DNA of 64,000 bases from a candidate division KSB1 bacterium. Its GTDB lineage: Bacteria > Zhuqueibacterota > Zhuqueibacteria > Residuimicrobiales > Krinioviventaceae. The notes under the pieces were generated by a model, which searched no databases, was not told the origin of the DNA, and was given only the letters and a program-made list of their open reading frames with translations. Location: positions 868,001 to 932,000 of the forward strand of contig JAXHMJ010000005.1 of NCBI GenBank assembly GCA_034521575.1, read 5' to 3'. Every line of letters begins with the position of its first letter. Positions within the stretch are counted from its first letter, which is position 1. A program made the translations under genes and the position numbers. This document shows positions 21,790 through 31,247 of this stretch, piece after piece.

Positions 21790-22466
21790 TCACGGTATCC
21801 GTTCCGGGTTTAAAAATTCCTGATCGATTCGATCACCATTTTTCCGGTAATCAGACACATCAAAAATCCGCTCCTTGAAATAACAGGCACGATCTTTATC
21901 CGTTACTTTCCGCAATACCCGGCACGGCACGCCGGCGGCAATGACGTCCGCAGGGATGTCCCGGGTGACAACCGCTCCCGCGCCGATCACAGAATTGTCC
22001 CCGATGCTGACACCGGGATTGATGACGCAATGGCTGCCGAGCCAGACATTGTCCCCGATGCTGACGGAAATCCCGTACTCGTATCCGGAATTTCTGGATT
22101 CAGAATGCACCGGATGTCCGCGGTAACGATGCTTACATTCGGACCGCACTGAACACAGTCGCCGATGCGGACCTGAGCGGGATCCAGAACAATCAGATTG
22201 TAATTTGCGAAAAAATGATCCCCGACCTCGATATTATACCCATAATCGCAGTGAAAGGGCGCTTCAATGGTCAGATTTTCTCCGGCGTTTGCCAGAATAC
22301 GCCTGATCAACCGGTCTTTTCTGCGCATATGCTGCGGTCTGCAGTGGTTATATCGGTAAAGCAGTTTTTTTGTACGCAGCCGGTCTCTGGGCAGTCCATC
22401 CAGCCAGGCTTTGTAGGGCAATTCTGCAAGCATGCGTTCTTTCTGGTTAAGATTTTGACTGCTCAT
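21790..22466 (-). CDS. Maltose O-acetyltransferase-like left-handed beta-helix acetyltransferase, one frameshift
   Basis: The N-terminal half (KERMLAELPYKAWLDGLPRD) and the hexapeptide-repeat C-terminal half (YGISVSIGDNVWLGSHCVIN, DNSVIGAGAVVTRDIP) are those of the maa/lacA/nodL family, which moves acetyl from acetyl-CoA to sugar hydroxyls. The halves are in different frames. Compared with the intact paralogue at 26185, one G is missing near 22119 (ACCGCGGACAT where the paralogue has ACCGCCGGACAT). The start is 21 bases after the DUF1080 stop, so the two form an operon. Substrate is unknown. Confidence 0.8.
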
Positions 22467-22487
22467 ACGAATGGCACACGTTTTATA

Positions 22488-23186
22488 TCATTCATCACTC
22501 AATTTTTTAATCGGCGTCAATGTTAATGTCCTGAACTCGACTTCCGAACCTTCTGCCTGCAGAGCGATCTGTCCGCTCTGTGCGCTACAGTCGTATCCGA
22601 AATTCACCCGATCATCGTTCACCCACACTTTGATCGAATCCTCATGACACTCAATCACCATTTGATTCCATTCACCCAGGGGATTCTCGGAATCATTGGT
22701 CAGATTGAGAATACGCCGCTTTTTACCTTCAGTGATACCCCATTCCTCTTTCGGACCGCGCCGTTCGACCATATCCGGCACAGTAATATCCTCGACGATG
22801 CACCAGAATGGCCGGCATGGCCGTGCTGCCGCCTGCACTTCAAGGGATTTCGGAAACATGTCGTACAGCGCCCGCGGGGTTGACGCATGTACCAGCACCC
22901 CGCAGTTGCCCGGTTCGCCCGGAAAGCGGTATTCCACCTCCAGCCGATAGTCCGAATAGCTGGAATCCGTGATGAGATGGCTTTTGGGCGTACCCAGACT
23001 CACCAGCAGACTGTCGCGCACCACAAACGGGCCCGGCAAATCGGGATTCTCGTCCATTTTCGGCACGTCCATATGCCAGCCGGACAAATCGCGGCCGTTG
23101 AAAAGATTCACGGTTTGTATCTGCGGCTGCGAGGTACAGGATAACATCAGAATAACAGTCAAAAATGCGATGATGAGTGTTTTCAT
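22488..23186 (-). CDS. DUF1080 (3-keto-disaccharide hydrolase-like) lipoprotein
   Basis: A 232-residue protein with lipobox LMLSC (Cys17). It then shows LFNGRDLSGWHM, DYRLEVEYRFPG, GNCGVLVHAS, EDITVPDMVERRGPKEEWG and GEWNQMVIEC, the pattern of DUF1080 concanavalin-like domains. Members bind or hydrolyse sugars, some as 3-keto-glycoside hydrolases. Residues 117-127 read AAARPCRPFWC where relatives usually have an NAGDFWC-type loop. An alternative frame there gives QHGHAG, so two indels that cancel are likely. It leads the unit with the acetyltransferase, and a divergent ECF sigma gene starts 261 bases away. Confidence 0.75.
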   Translation of the reverse strand: MKTLIIAFLTVILMLSCTSQPQIQTVNLFNGRDLSGWHMDVPKMDENPDLPGPFVVRDSLLVSLGTPKSHLITDSSYSDYRLEVEYRFPGEPGNCGVLVHASTPRALYDMFPKSLEVQAAARPCRPFWCIVEDITVPDMVERRGPKEEWGITEGKKRRILNLTNDSENPLGEWNQMVIECHEDSIKVWVNDDRVNFGYDCSAQSGQIALQAEGSEVEFRTLTLTPIKKLSDE

Positions 23187-23359
23187 ACTTGGCCTGTTCT
23201 GTTTAATGATTAAACGAAAAGTTGAAATTGATTTTATGGACTTGATTACATATTGAATTTAGTTGTAGTACAGGATTTTAGCGATTTAAGATTAAAGATG
23301 CAAGCGAAAAAAGAAATAGAGAATAGAGAATAGTGAATTGCGAATAGTAAATTCACAAT

Positions 23360-23388
23360 TTGCATCCCACCGAAAAACATGTTATATT
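23360..23388 (+). promoter_or_regulatory. Sigma-70-type promoter for the ECF sigma gene
   Basis: TTGCAT (23360-23365) and TATATT (23383-23388) are separated by 17 bases, about 60 bases before the gene at 23448. Just upstream (23317-23356) is a run of loose GAATAG-type repeats of no clear function. Confidence 0.5.
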
Positions 23389-23447
23389 CATCCTGAATGA
23401 GCTTTTAATAATCAGCCCAGTTCTCCACCTATCATCAAGGGTAGTCA

Positions 23448-24047
23448 ATGCTTTTTTTGTTCATGACAGAGTCCAAAACCAATCGGCAGAAACCCGACGC
23501 GGAATCCTGGGTGGACGAGCACGGCGATGCTCTGTACCGCTATGCCCTGTCGCGCATCAGTGATGCAACGATGGCCGAGGATCTGGTGCAGGAGACCTTT
23601 CTGGCGGCGCTGCGGACGTTTCACAGCTTTGACGCCAAAAGCAGCGAACGCACCTGGTTTATCAGCATATTAAAGCACAAAATCATTGATCATTACCGGA
23701 AACAATCACGCCGTTCGGATCTGTTCAGCGATGACGCTGCGCCGGAAGAAAAAGATTATCAGGAGGACGGATTCTGGAACATGCAGCGCGCGCCGTCCGA
23801 CTGGGGCAGTCAGCCCGAAGAAGAGCTGCAGCGTCAGGAGTTTATGGCAGTGCTGCGGCGGTGCATGGAACAGCTGCCAAAAACCTTTGCCGCTGTGTTT
23901 TCGCTGCGCGAACTGGAAGGGCTGTCGTCCAAAGCCATTTGTAAGGAACTGGACATTACGTCGTCTAATCTATGGGTGCTGCTGCACCGGGCGCGACACC
24001 GGCTGCGACGCTGCCTGGAGGATACCTGGTTTAAAGTCAATGCATAG
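23448..24047 (+). CDS. ECF-family RNA polymerase sigma factor
   Basis: Residues 20-95 form sigma region 2: ALYRYALSRI, AEDLVQETFLAALRTF, TWFISILKHKIIDHYRK. Residues 140-195 form region 4: CMEQLPKTFAAVFSLRELEG, KELDITSSNLWVLLHRAR. The 199-residue size fits the ECF family. The ATG at 23448 has AAGGG 7 bases upstream. An ATG at 23463 is possible but has no Shine-Dalgarno. The next gene, 9 bases downstream, codes for a zinc-binding anti-sigma-like protein, so this is a sigma/anti-sigma unit of unknown target. Confidence 0.88.
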   Translation: MLFLFMTESKTNRQKPDAESWVDEHGDALYRYALSRISDATMAEDLVQETFLAALRTFHSFDAKSSERTWFISILKHKIIDHYRKQSRRSDLFSDDAAPEEKDYQEDGFWNMQRAPSDWGSQPEEELQRQEFMAVLRRCMEQLPKTFAAVFSLRELEGLSSKAICKELDITSSNLWVLLHRARHRLRRCLEDTWFKVNA

Positions 24048-24056
24048 AATAAATAT

Positions 24057-24380
24057 ATGAAAACGCTCGCCAAAAAATTCAATATGATGATCATGATGAT
24101 GATTGTCAAACTCACCCCCAGCTGCGAAACGATCAGTAAACAGATTTCCGAATCCCTGGACCACCGACTGTCCGTGCGCAAACGGCTGACCATTCGTCTG
24201 CACACCTGGCAGTGTGTGCTCTGCGACCGTTACCGGCGTCAACTCCTGGCTATTCATAACATGCTAAAAACCTATTCCGATGCAGTGGATTCACCCCTGT
24301 ATCAGAAAGACAGCCTCACCCCGGATATGCGCAAGCGCATCAAAGATACGCTACGGCAAAAAAACAATCACACTCGTTAG
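24057..24380 (+). CDS. Small ZAS-type anti-sigma factor without membrane anchor
   Basis: 107 residues, 9 bases after the sigma gene. C23 followed by HTWQCVLC (H49-x3-C53-x2-C56) is the zinc-binding anti-sigma (ZAS) motif. The N-terminus is methionine-rich (FNMMIMMMIVK). No transmembrane helix follows, so it would act in the cytoplasm, like RsrA or ChrR-type ZAS proteins that sense redox or chemical signals directly. The sensing role is inferred from the motif and position only. Confidence 0.7.
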   Translation: MKTLAKKFNMMIMMMIVKLTPSCETISKQISESLDHRLSVRKRLTIRLHTWQCVLCDRYRRQLLAIHNMLKTYSDAVDSPLYQKDSLTPDMRKRIKDTLRQKNNHTR

Positions 24381-24473
24381 GTTCTTACACACTGACGCTC
24401 AAACGCCAGGCGACACCCGCTCCTCTCTCTTTATCCGGTCAATTCGATATTTTTTTACATCAGGAGATGGAAA

Positions 24474-24517
24474 ACAAGCAGAGCCGGTCTATGCTCAGCA
24501 AAACCGGCTCCGCTTGT
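24474..24517 (+). terminator. Long hairpin between the sigma unit and the DUF3179 gene
   Basis: ACAAGCAGAGCCGGT (24474-24488) pairs with ACCGGCTCCGCTTGT (24503-24517), 14 of 15 positions including one G-T pair. It lies between convergent genes and could terminate both. There is no strong T-run. Confidence 0.5.
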
Positions 24518-24641
24518 CTGCTAACCTATATTCGATAGTTGTTGAACATTTTGGCCATTTTATCAGGTTCATTATTTACAATAAAAATGATTCCTTAATC
24601 CGGTATAATGAAAACTTTTCTTGTCAATATTAAATTAAACG

Positions 24642-25709
24642 TCAAAGTTTGGTATCCGGATAAAACGCCGCCCAGGCAAACCAGTACGCCACATACGAGT
24701 CTGTTGACGTCAGCAACTCATCGGCATGATCACCGTCAACCGCCTGCCCGAACACCGACCAGGTTGATCCGCTGCCGTCCGTCATCACAACCGGCAAGGC
24801 CTTATCCGCCGCCGGTTCAAACTCGAGAACCTCACCGTTTACCCGTCGCTCATAAGCAACCGCAAAATTGTGCGTACTGCTGCCGACAATGACCACAGGC
24901 TGACCTCCGATCATATCATTCAGCACATCAAGATCACCGAATGAATTAATCGGATACGCCTTTGACTCACCGGACACCGTTACGCCAAGTACACGAGTTT
25001 TACCCGGCAGGCGTTGATCGGTGTGAGATACGGGAAACAGCAGTTTGCTCTGATTGGTCTTGTAATCGCCGTACGGATAACGCCCGTAGGCGCGGTCATA
25101 GCCCGTATTTTCAGACACCACCTGCGTCTGCGGCGCCATTTGTTTCCAGGTCCCCCATTCCGTTTCGATCACCGGACAGGTGTTCACGCGCGCCCCGGAA
25201 AGCGTGCCTTCCACGGCCTGCAATTTCATCTGCGACCAGTTGCTGTCGGTTGCCCGGTCATAGGGGATCAGATTGCTGTTGTACAACAGTCCGGAAACAC
25301 CAAATGTGGTGACCGTACCTCTGATCCTGCGGTTCCAGCCGATCCCGGACCCGGTCAACGGACAATATGTGATTGCCAACGATCGCCCGCCGATCTCGTC
25401 ATTGATAATTTCATGCCAGTCCAGAATAACGTGCGGATAGGCTTTGTACGACTCTCCGACCCGCACCCCGATGACCAGATCCCGGTCAGTCAGGTAGGAC
25501 GCAGACAATCCCGTTGTCATATCAGGTTCTGTAAGCGCCGGGATGCCGTCCTTGCCCGGGCCGCCGTCATAGATTTCGTTTTCGGAAATCAGCCAGTCAC
25601 CGGATCCGCCGCCCGACGCATCCGATCCGCTCCGGGCCGTGGATTCGTTCGGCGAATTGCATGTCAGTGTCAAAAAAGCTACAATAGCTGTTAAAAATAA
25701 TTTATTCAT
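24642..25709 (-). CDS. DUF3179-domain lipoprotein
   Basis: 355 residues with a leader and lipobox-like FLTLTC (Cys17), then a Gly/Ser-rich linker. The body carries DUF3179 hallmarks: GIPALTEPDM, ESYKAYPHVILDWHEIIND, ITYCPLTGSG, FGVSGLLYNSNLIPYDRATD and SNWSQM, then a second half with KAYPINSFGDLDVLND and GSSTHNFAVAYERR. The family is widespread in exported proteins of unknown biochemical role. AGGAGGTAGATC precedes the ATG. It stands convergent to the sigma/anti-sigma pair. Confidence 0.85.
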   Translation of the reverse strand: MNKLFLTAIVAFLTLTCNSPNESTARSGSDASGGGSGDWLISENEIYDGGPGKDGIPALTEPDMTTGLSASYLTDRDLVIGVRVGESYKAYPHVILDWHEIINDEIGGRSLAITYCPLTGSGIGWNRRIRGTVTTFGVSGLLYNSNLIPYDRATDSNWSQMKLQAVEGTLSGARVNTCPVIETEWGTWKQMAPQTQVVSENTGYDRAYGRYPYGDYKTNQSKLLFPVSHTDQRLPGKTRVLGVTVSGESKAYPINSFGDLDVLNDMIGGQPVVIVGSSTHNFAVAYERRVNGEVLEFEPAADKALPVVMTDGSGSTWSVFGQAVDGDHADELLTSTDSYVAYWFAWAAFYPDTKL

Positions 25710-25731
25710 GATCTACCTCCTGTTCATCATG

Positions 25732-25990
25732 TTAAAACGCAATCGAATAAAACAGAGAAACCTGCCAGCGGTAACGGATGGTCAACTAAGTGCCGGTCAC
25801 AGTTCTGCACAGCCGACCGGAGCGAAATATGAACGGTCAGTTTGATATTCACGCCCGGTACGGCATTCAGCCACCGGCCTCCGGTATTTCCGAACACCTG
25901 AATTGATCCGGCGCCAAGACCCGGTATTTGAATGAAAAAATATAATCAAACAGTGTATCCGTACAGTAGCTGGTGCTAAAACGACCATCC
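25732..25990 (-). pseudogene. Remnant of an outer-membrane beta-barrel C-terminus
   Basis: In the 475-base gap the minus strand holds short alternating segments such as LGAGSIQVFGNTGGRWLNAV and, in another frame, IRYRWQVSLFYSIAF followed by a stop at 25732. A C-terminal aromatic residue after an amphipathic strand is typical of barrel proteins. Frames change at least once and no start is present. The rest of the gap (25991-26184) shows nothing recognisable. Confidence 0.35.
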
Positions 25991-26184
25991 TGTTGATCGC
26001 GTCTCCTCATATTCACAGAATTAGTCGTTTTAAAAACAGTATGCTTACATAGGAATCTGGGGAAAAACAGAAAGGAATATTAAAACTTGCATAGACGGGA
26101 TGCCGAAAGGAACTGATATTGTCTGCAACGAGAAATAAGAAAGACGGTTTTTATATCGTTTACCCGTCCCCTTGCAGGATGGAA

Positions 26185-26793
26185 TCAAAAATCGGAAACA
26201 TCAAAAACCCGATCCTTGAAATAATAGGGACGCTCCTGCTCCGTGATGGTTCGCAGAACGCTGCACGGCACCCCCGCCGCTATGACATTGTCCGGCATAT
26301 CCCGGGTGACGACAGCCCCGGCGCCGATCACACTGTTGTCCCCGATGCGCACGCCGGGATTGATAACACAGTTGCTGCCAAGCCAGACATTATTGCCGAT
26401 CGTGACCGGAATTCCGTACTCGTATCCGGAATTTCTGGATTTATAATGCACCGGATGTCCGGCGGTAATGATGGAAACATGCGGACCGCACTGAACATGA
26501 GAACCGATCCGGACCCGGGCAACGTCTAAAATAACCAGATTGAAATTTGCAAAAAAATCATCACCGATTTCAATATTATATCCGTAATCACAGTAAAACG
26601 GTGCTTCTATGGTCACCGGTTCGCCTGCTTTCCCCAGAATACGCCTGACAAGCTTTTTCTTTTTTCGCATCTGCTGCGGTTTGCAGTGATTATACTTGTA
26701 AATTTTTCTATTTGTCCGCAGCCGTTCTTCCGCCAGTCCATCCAGCCAGGCTTTGTACGGCAGTTCCGCCAGCATCCGCTCTTTCTGGGTCAT
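26185..26793 (-). CDS. Maltose O-acetyltransferase-like acetyltransferase (intact paralogue)
   Basis: 202 residues, intact, closely similar along its length to the broken gene at 21790-22466. The N-terminal maltose-acetyltransferase domain (KERMLAELPYKAWLDGLAEE) precedes hexapeptide repeats with FHCDYGYN-like YCDYGYNIEIGDDFFANFNL, ITAGHPVHYKSRNSGYEYG (catalytic His in the GHPVH loop) and NSVIGAGAVVTRDMP. It probably acetylates a sugar or small hydroxylated acceptor. It lies 115 bases downstream of the GH9 gene on the same strand. Confidence 0.88.
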   Translation of the reverse strand: MTQKERMLAELPYKAWLDGLAEERLRTNRKIYKYNHCKPQQMRKKKKLVRRILGKAGEPVTIEAPFYCDYGYNIEIGDDFFANFNLVILDVARVRIGSHVQCGPHVSIITAGHPVHYKSRNSGYEYGIPVTIGNNVWLGSNCVINPGVRIGDNSVIGAGAVVTRDMPDNVIAAGVPCSVLRTITEQERPYYFKDRVFDVSDF

Positions 26794-26850
26794 GCTTTGA
26801 CTCCCTGAATCGGAAACTAATCCAAACCGCTATACTCCCAGCACATTGAT

Positions 26851-26902
26851 CGTGCAGGAGCCCCCCTGTCACACTGCATAAACGAGAGTTCCGCCCTCTG
26901 TC
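26851..26902. repeat. Paired-hairpin repeat, copy 1 (degenerate)
   Basis: CGTGCAGGAGCCCCCCTGTC then CGAGAGTTCCGCCCTCTGTC is an imperfect copy of the two-hairpin repeat at 31159-31213. It lies 7 bases beyond the GH9 stop codon, in the 3' region of that transcript. Confidence 0.5.
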
Positions 26903-26908
26903 TTTTCA

Positions 26909-29900
26909 TTATTTCAGCAAGATCATCTTCTTAACATCTTTAGTGCCGCCGGCCTTTAGGGTATAAATATAAACACCGCTGGCCAGATTCTGTCCATCAA
27001 AAGTCACCTGATGACTGCCGGCGTTTTGCGCCTCATCAACAAGGGTGGTCACGTGCCGGCCGACAATATCGTAAATCTCGATGCGGACGCGCGAACTCTG
27101 AGGCAGATCATAACGGATTTTAGTTTCCGGATTGAACGGATTGGGGAAATTATGAAACAGCTGATAGTCGCCGGGAGTATTTGTCATGGCCTCTGTCGGA
27201 GTCTGCACACCGGTTGAAGTGGTATCTTTTTCAAAATAAATATCATCAATGTACACGGCAATGTCACCGGGATTCACACCCAGGGTTTTGAACGAAACAC
27301 CGAAGGACTGTACTTTTGAATGATCCACATGATCCGGAATCGCCAGAGTCAACGCGCGTCCAGCCGTCCCCGGCCAGGTCTGCCATACTGACCCATTCAC
27401 TCTCCCACTGCCAACCGTTATGCATCAGATACACCTGAAGTCCGCCGACCCGGGTGCTGTCGCGCTCGTACACCGCAAGCGAGGAATCCACCAGCACCTG
27501 CGGCACCCAAACATGATAAGCCAGTGTTGAAACACCGGGGTCCAGGTTGCTGTCCCGGCGCAGGGCGTGTTCCGATTCGGCGCTGAAATTTCCGGCAATT
27601 TTTAAGCTGAACGCGCCGCCGTGAACCACTTCGGTGCTGTGACTGGCGATCGGAGCGCCGCCCGTACCTGAAAAATTTTCCGCATACCAGTCATCAAACT
27701 GGGCGGCGGTTTCAAAATCATAATCCGCGGGTTTGACAGCAGCCTGATAGGTGACATCATCCACATAGACACTGCCTTCGCCTATGGAAGCACCCTGCAG
27801 TGTAAAAACCAGACCGGTTTCCTGGATCTCGGAATTGACCACATCATCCGGAATCGTCAAAGAGATGCGGTTCCAGGCATCGCCCTGCAAATCCGGAATG
27901 CTGTACCACTGATCCACCCAGGTCCAGCCCGAGTGCATCAGATAGTTCTGCACGCCGCCGCCGGTCCCCTCTTCGGCCGCGGTCGCCGAGTCCACCAGAG
28001 CCTGGGGAATCCAGACATAATAGATGATGGTTTCAACATCCTCATCCAGAGCGCCGCTTTTTTTTAAAAGATTTTGCGAATTGGCCACAAAATTTCCGCT
28101 AATTTTGGCGCTTTGGGTTCCGTTTCTGGCCTGTTCCGAAGAGAGAGCGGCGGTGGGTACGCCGCCCTCTCCCCAGTTATCAAGCAGCCAGTCGTCCAGC
28201 TGACCCGTGGTTTCAAAATCATAGTCCGCTTCTTCGTCGGACACCTGGGACAGTATCTGAATCTTGACCGTATCCGATGCGGTTTCAGAAGCGGCATTCT
28301 CAATATCCAGAACAATCTCATAGCTGCCGGTATCCAGCTGCACTGTTGCTGTCATACCCGTAGCGATTACACTGTCCCCCAGACTCCAGGAATAATCGGT
28401 GATCTCACTGGCGCTGGAATAACTGGCGGTTGCGTCCAGCTGCACGCTTTCCACCCCGTTTCCGTCCTCGTCAACAATACGCTGATCCGGCCCGGCATCC
28501 GCAATCAATGCCGGAGTAATGGCGCCGCCGCTTTTGGACAGGCTGTACAGATAGGCGTAATTCAGCATCTTGCCGCGCATGGTCTGGCGCGGTGTAAATT
28601 CCGAATGCGCCCAGATGTGCCGGGTGTCGATAAATCTCTCAGCATGCGGCCAGTTGTTATAGTCCGGATAATATTTCTGCAGCACTTTTTTCGGATTGCT
28701 GCCGACCATATTGCCGCCCCAGCCTTCAATATTCAGATACGGCGTATGCCCGGGATGCAGTCCCGGCGATCCGTCATTGCGTCCTGACGTATAGCAATTG
28801 ACCACACTGCGCTTGTCGCCCAGTTCCGTGGTGGCAGTGGTCATCTGGATCATGTTCAGCGGATTGCGTCCCAGTCCCCAGTCCGCTTCCAGCAGCAGAG
28901 CGTCCAGAAACGCCAGCTGATCCGTGGGATTGTCCGATACCGCGTGCGCGAGAACAGTTCGCGGCATGTCCTGACTGGTCTGCCACCAGGCGTTCTCGCT
29001 GCTGTAACCGCGCCGGGACGGGCGCTTGCGCACGTTATCCGCTTCCCGGCTTTTCGCTTTGGCGATAATGGCGGTTTTCATGTCAGCCTGCAGGCCGGGA
29101 TAATTCACCGGCTGCTGCGTCAGCAGATACGCCGCCGTTCCCCACAATTGATGATAAGAGCCCTGCTGCAATATGGCAGAATTGGATGTCGTGACCATAC
29201 TCTCGGCTTTGACAATATCTTCATAGCCGGTATCGCCGGTCAAATTGTACAAAAACGCCGCCGTCATCATTTTAAAATCCACGCCGCGTATGCCTTCCAT
29301 CTGGGTGTTCAGCATGGGATCGGCCAGCGCATTCGCATAATTGTAAGCGGCAAGCGCCGAATCCAGATAGGCCTGCCTGAGATCCGTGTGTCCGGAGATC
29401 TGAAAACAATACGCCAGCATGGCGCTGTTCAGCGCATTCGCCCAGGCCGCCATCGGTGTATTGTCCGCCTGGAACAAATGATTGTTGTCATCCGGATTGG
29501 TCAGACCGTGCGAATACCCGCCCTGGTAACGCAAATTCAGCCAGAAATCAACTTCATTGCGCGCCTCGTCGAGAATATCCGGTATACCGTTGCCGCTTTC
29601 AGCGATTCGCAGGTCATCATCATCCAGCACGCCGTTGCTGACGATATAAGCCAGACACAGATCATAGATATTGACCACATGCCCCAGATGCCGGTCCCAG
29701 TCCAGCGCGTCGCTGTGTCCGCCGACGGCATCAGGATTGGTGGGACTGCCCGCCTTTTTATAAGCAACCCAGCTTTCCGGCCGGTCCCATTTGTCGCCGC
29801 TGGCAAAACTGCTCCAGTCAGGATGATAAGGGTCCATATCCGTGACGTAAATTTTGCAGTCCGGCGGATCCTGATTTTGAATATACAGCGGCCGGCGCGG

Positions 29901-30842
29901 CACCGGAGTCATGTCCAGGTTGTCCTGACCGATGCGCATGTAAAAATATCCGAGCACCCCCAGTTTATAGGGATCGTGATAAATATCATCAGCAATCTCA
30001 AAATTCTGACTGCAGCCCACGCCTTCAATCGCAAGCCGATAAGTGCCGGGCTGACTGAATCCGGTGAAATCCGCGGTCCACACATCCGAGCCGGTAAGAT
30101 TCCAGTGCAGCTCTGTCTGGTTCTGCATCCAGAATTCCACGGACCCAACGGTCTGCGATTCCTCAGTGTCCACGTTATAGATATACACGTCATTGCCGAC
30201 AAATCCCGAATAATCGCGGTTGCCGCCGTCACCCATGAAATGATACAGATCCGCGGATTTGACGCGTGAGCTGCTCATATAACCGACCAGATTGGTATGC
30301 ACCGCCTCGGAGGGACAGTTGAAAATATCAAAAGTCATGGTCACGGCTGTTGTATCGGCGTTGATATCCGCCGGGATCTCGACCGTGTACTGTTTGTCCT
30401 GCTGCAGCGAATGCGGCAGCTGCAGATAAATAAAATGTTCGTGCGTATAATCAAAGCCGTGATCACTGTTAATGGGATCCCATCCGGTATAGGACATGCC
30501 GTTCACGCGCGACTTGCGGTACACGGCCGTCGGTGCAGCGCCGGCATCGCTGTAATTGGCGTCGTCAGCGGATTTAATCGTCCAGTTGCCCGCCTGCGCT
30601 GCTGCGGTCTTGTCCAGAGCATCTCCGTACGTGACCACGTAGCTGTTATCCGCTTCGGAATGATGTCCGTGATGCGCATCCGGTCCGGTGCCGTCGTCCA
30701 CATACTCGACCTCGCTGTCCTGGAACCACAGCATTACAACATCCTGGTCCAACACCTTGAACTCGTAAAGTCGGGATGCATTCAGCGCCTGAAACATGCC
30801 GACCAGGCAAAACACAAGCCCTGCAATGGTTAATGTTCGCAT
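26909..30842 (-). CDS. Multidomain GH9 glycosidase with T9SS sorting domain, one frameshift
   Basis: ATG 30842 follows AAAGGAGAGAACC. Total length is about 1311 residues. Order: signal peptide; N-terminal Ig-like domain (to about 285); GH9 alpha/alpha barrel (about 290-780) with GGHSDALDWDRH (D378, D381), NGIPDILDEARNEVDFWL and HSEFTPRQTMRGK (E748, likely acid); a PKD-like domain (about 780-865); two tandem carbohydrate-binding-like repeats of about 155 residues, each opening ADYDFET and closing YVDDVTY or YIDDIYF; and a T9SS domain (HNFPNPFNPETKIRYDLP, MILLK). The usual DAGD is DALD. One extra base near 27360 shifts the frame before the last 160 residues. It is probably secreted and degrades a beta-1,4-glucan-type polymer. 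Its promoter operator matches that of GH130. Confidence 0.85.
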
Positions 30843-30898
30843 GGTTCTCTCCTTTTTATGTTTGCAATCATGCCCCTTGTCCACCCTTTTAAGATACT

Positions 30899-30948
30899 AT
30901 ACTGTTATATACTGGTATGAATATAAATGATTTTTAGAATAGTGTCAA
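30899..30948 (-). promoter_or_regulatory. Promoter and operator of the GH9 gene
   Basis: On the minus strand TTGACA (30948-30943) and TATATT (30925-30920) are 17 bases apart. Directly downstream, over the expected start of transcription, lies a 20-base operator, ATACTGTTATATACTGGTAT on the plus strand (30899-30918). It is a tandem of two near-identical decamers, ATACTGTTAT and ATACTGGTAT. The same arrangement occurs at 32342-32391. Confidence 0.75.
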
Positions 30949-31158
30949 GACAAGTTTTAACCGCAAAGGTTTAAGTTTTGAGCAGAACAGTAAAAAGTAA
31001 GAAGAAAAAAGTAGAAAGCAGTCAATAGAAAAAACTGTCAGCTTTTATTCAGGACGATGCAACAACGGGATGCGGGGGCTTGACTGAATACCAAGTCAGG
31101 GATGATCTGTTTAATTGTTGAAGTTGAATCGTTTATTTAAAAAACCGGATTCTCCGGA

Positions 31159-31213
31159 TCGTGCAGGGGCTCTGCCCCTGTCACGTCCTATAACCGAGGG
31201 CTCTGCCCTCTGT
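31159..31213. repeat. Paired-hairpin repeat, copy 2
   Basis: CAGGGGCTCTGCCCCTG and GAGGGCTCTGCCCTC are two compact hairpins with the same GGGCTCTGCCC core. The element lies 35 bases beyond the GH130 stop codon. The other bases between 30949 and 31247 are A-rich and show no gene. Confidence 0.55.
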
Positions 31214-31247
31214 CCCGCTCAAAACAGCTCGCGCTGGCAAACACCGC

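Noticed and set aside
23317-23356. CRISPR-like or microsatellite array of GAATAG units
   Set aside because: The units are short, irregular and not separated by spacers. It is a simple AT-rich repeat.
28944-30269. Long plus-strand open frame (441 codons) antisense to GH9
   Set aside because: It is a shadow of the GH9 gene. The product is Arg/Ile/His-rich with no recognisable domain, while the minus strand encodes clear GH9 motifs.
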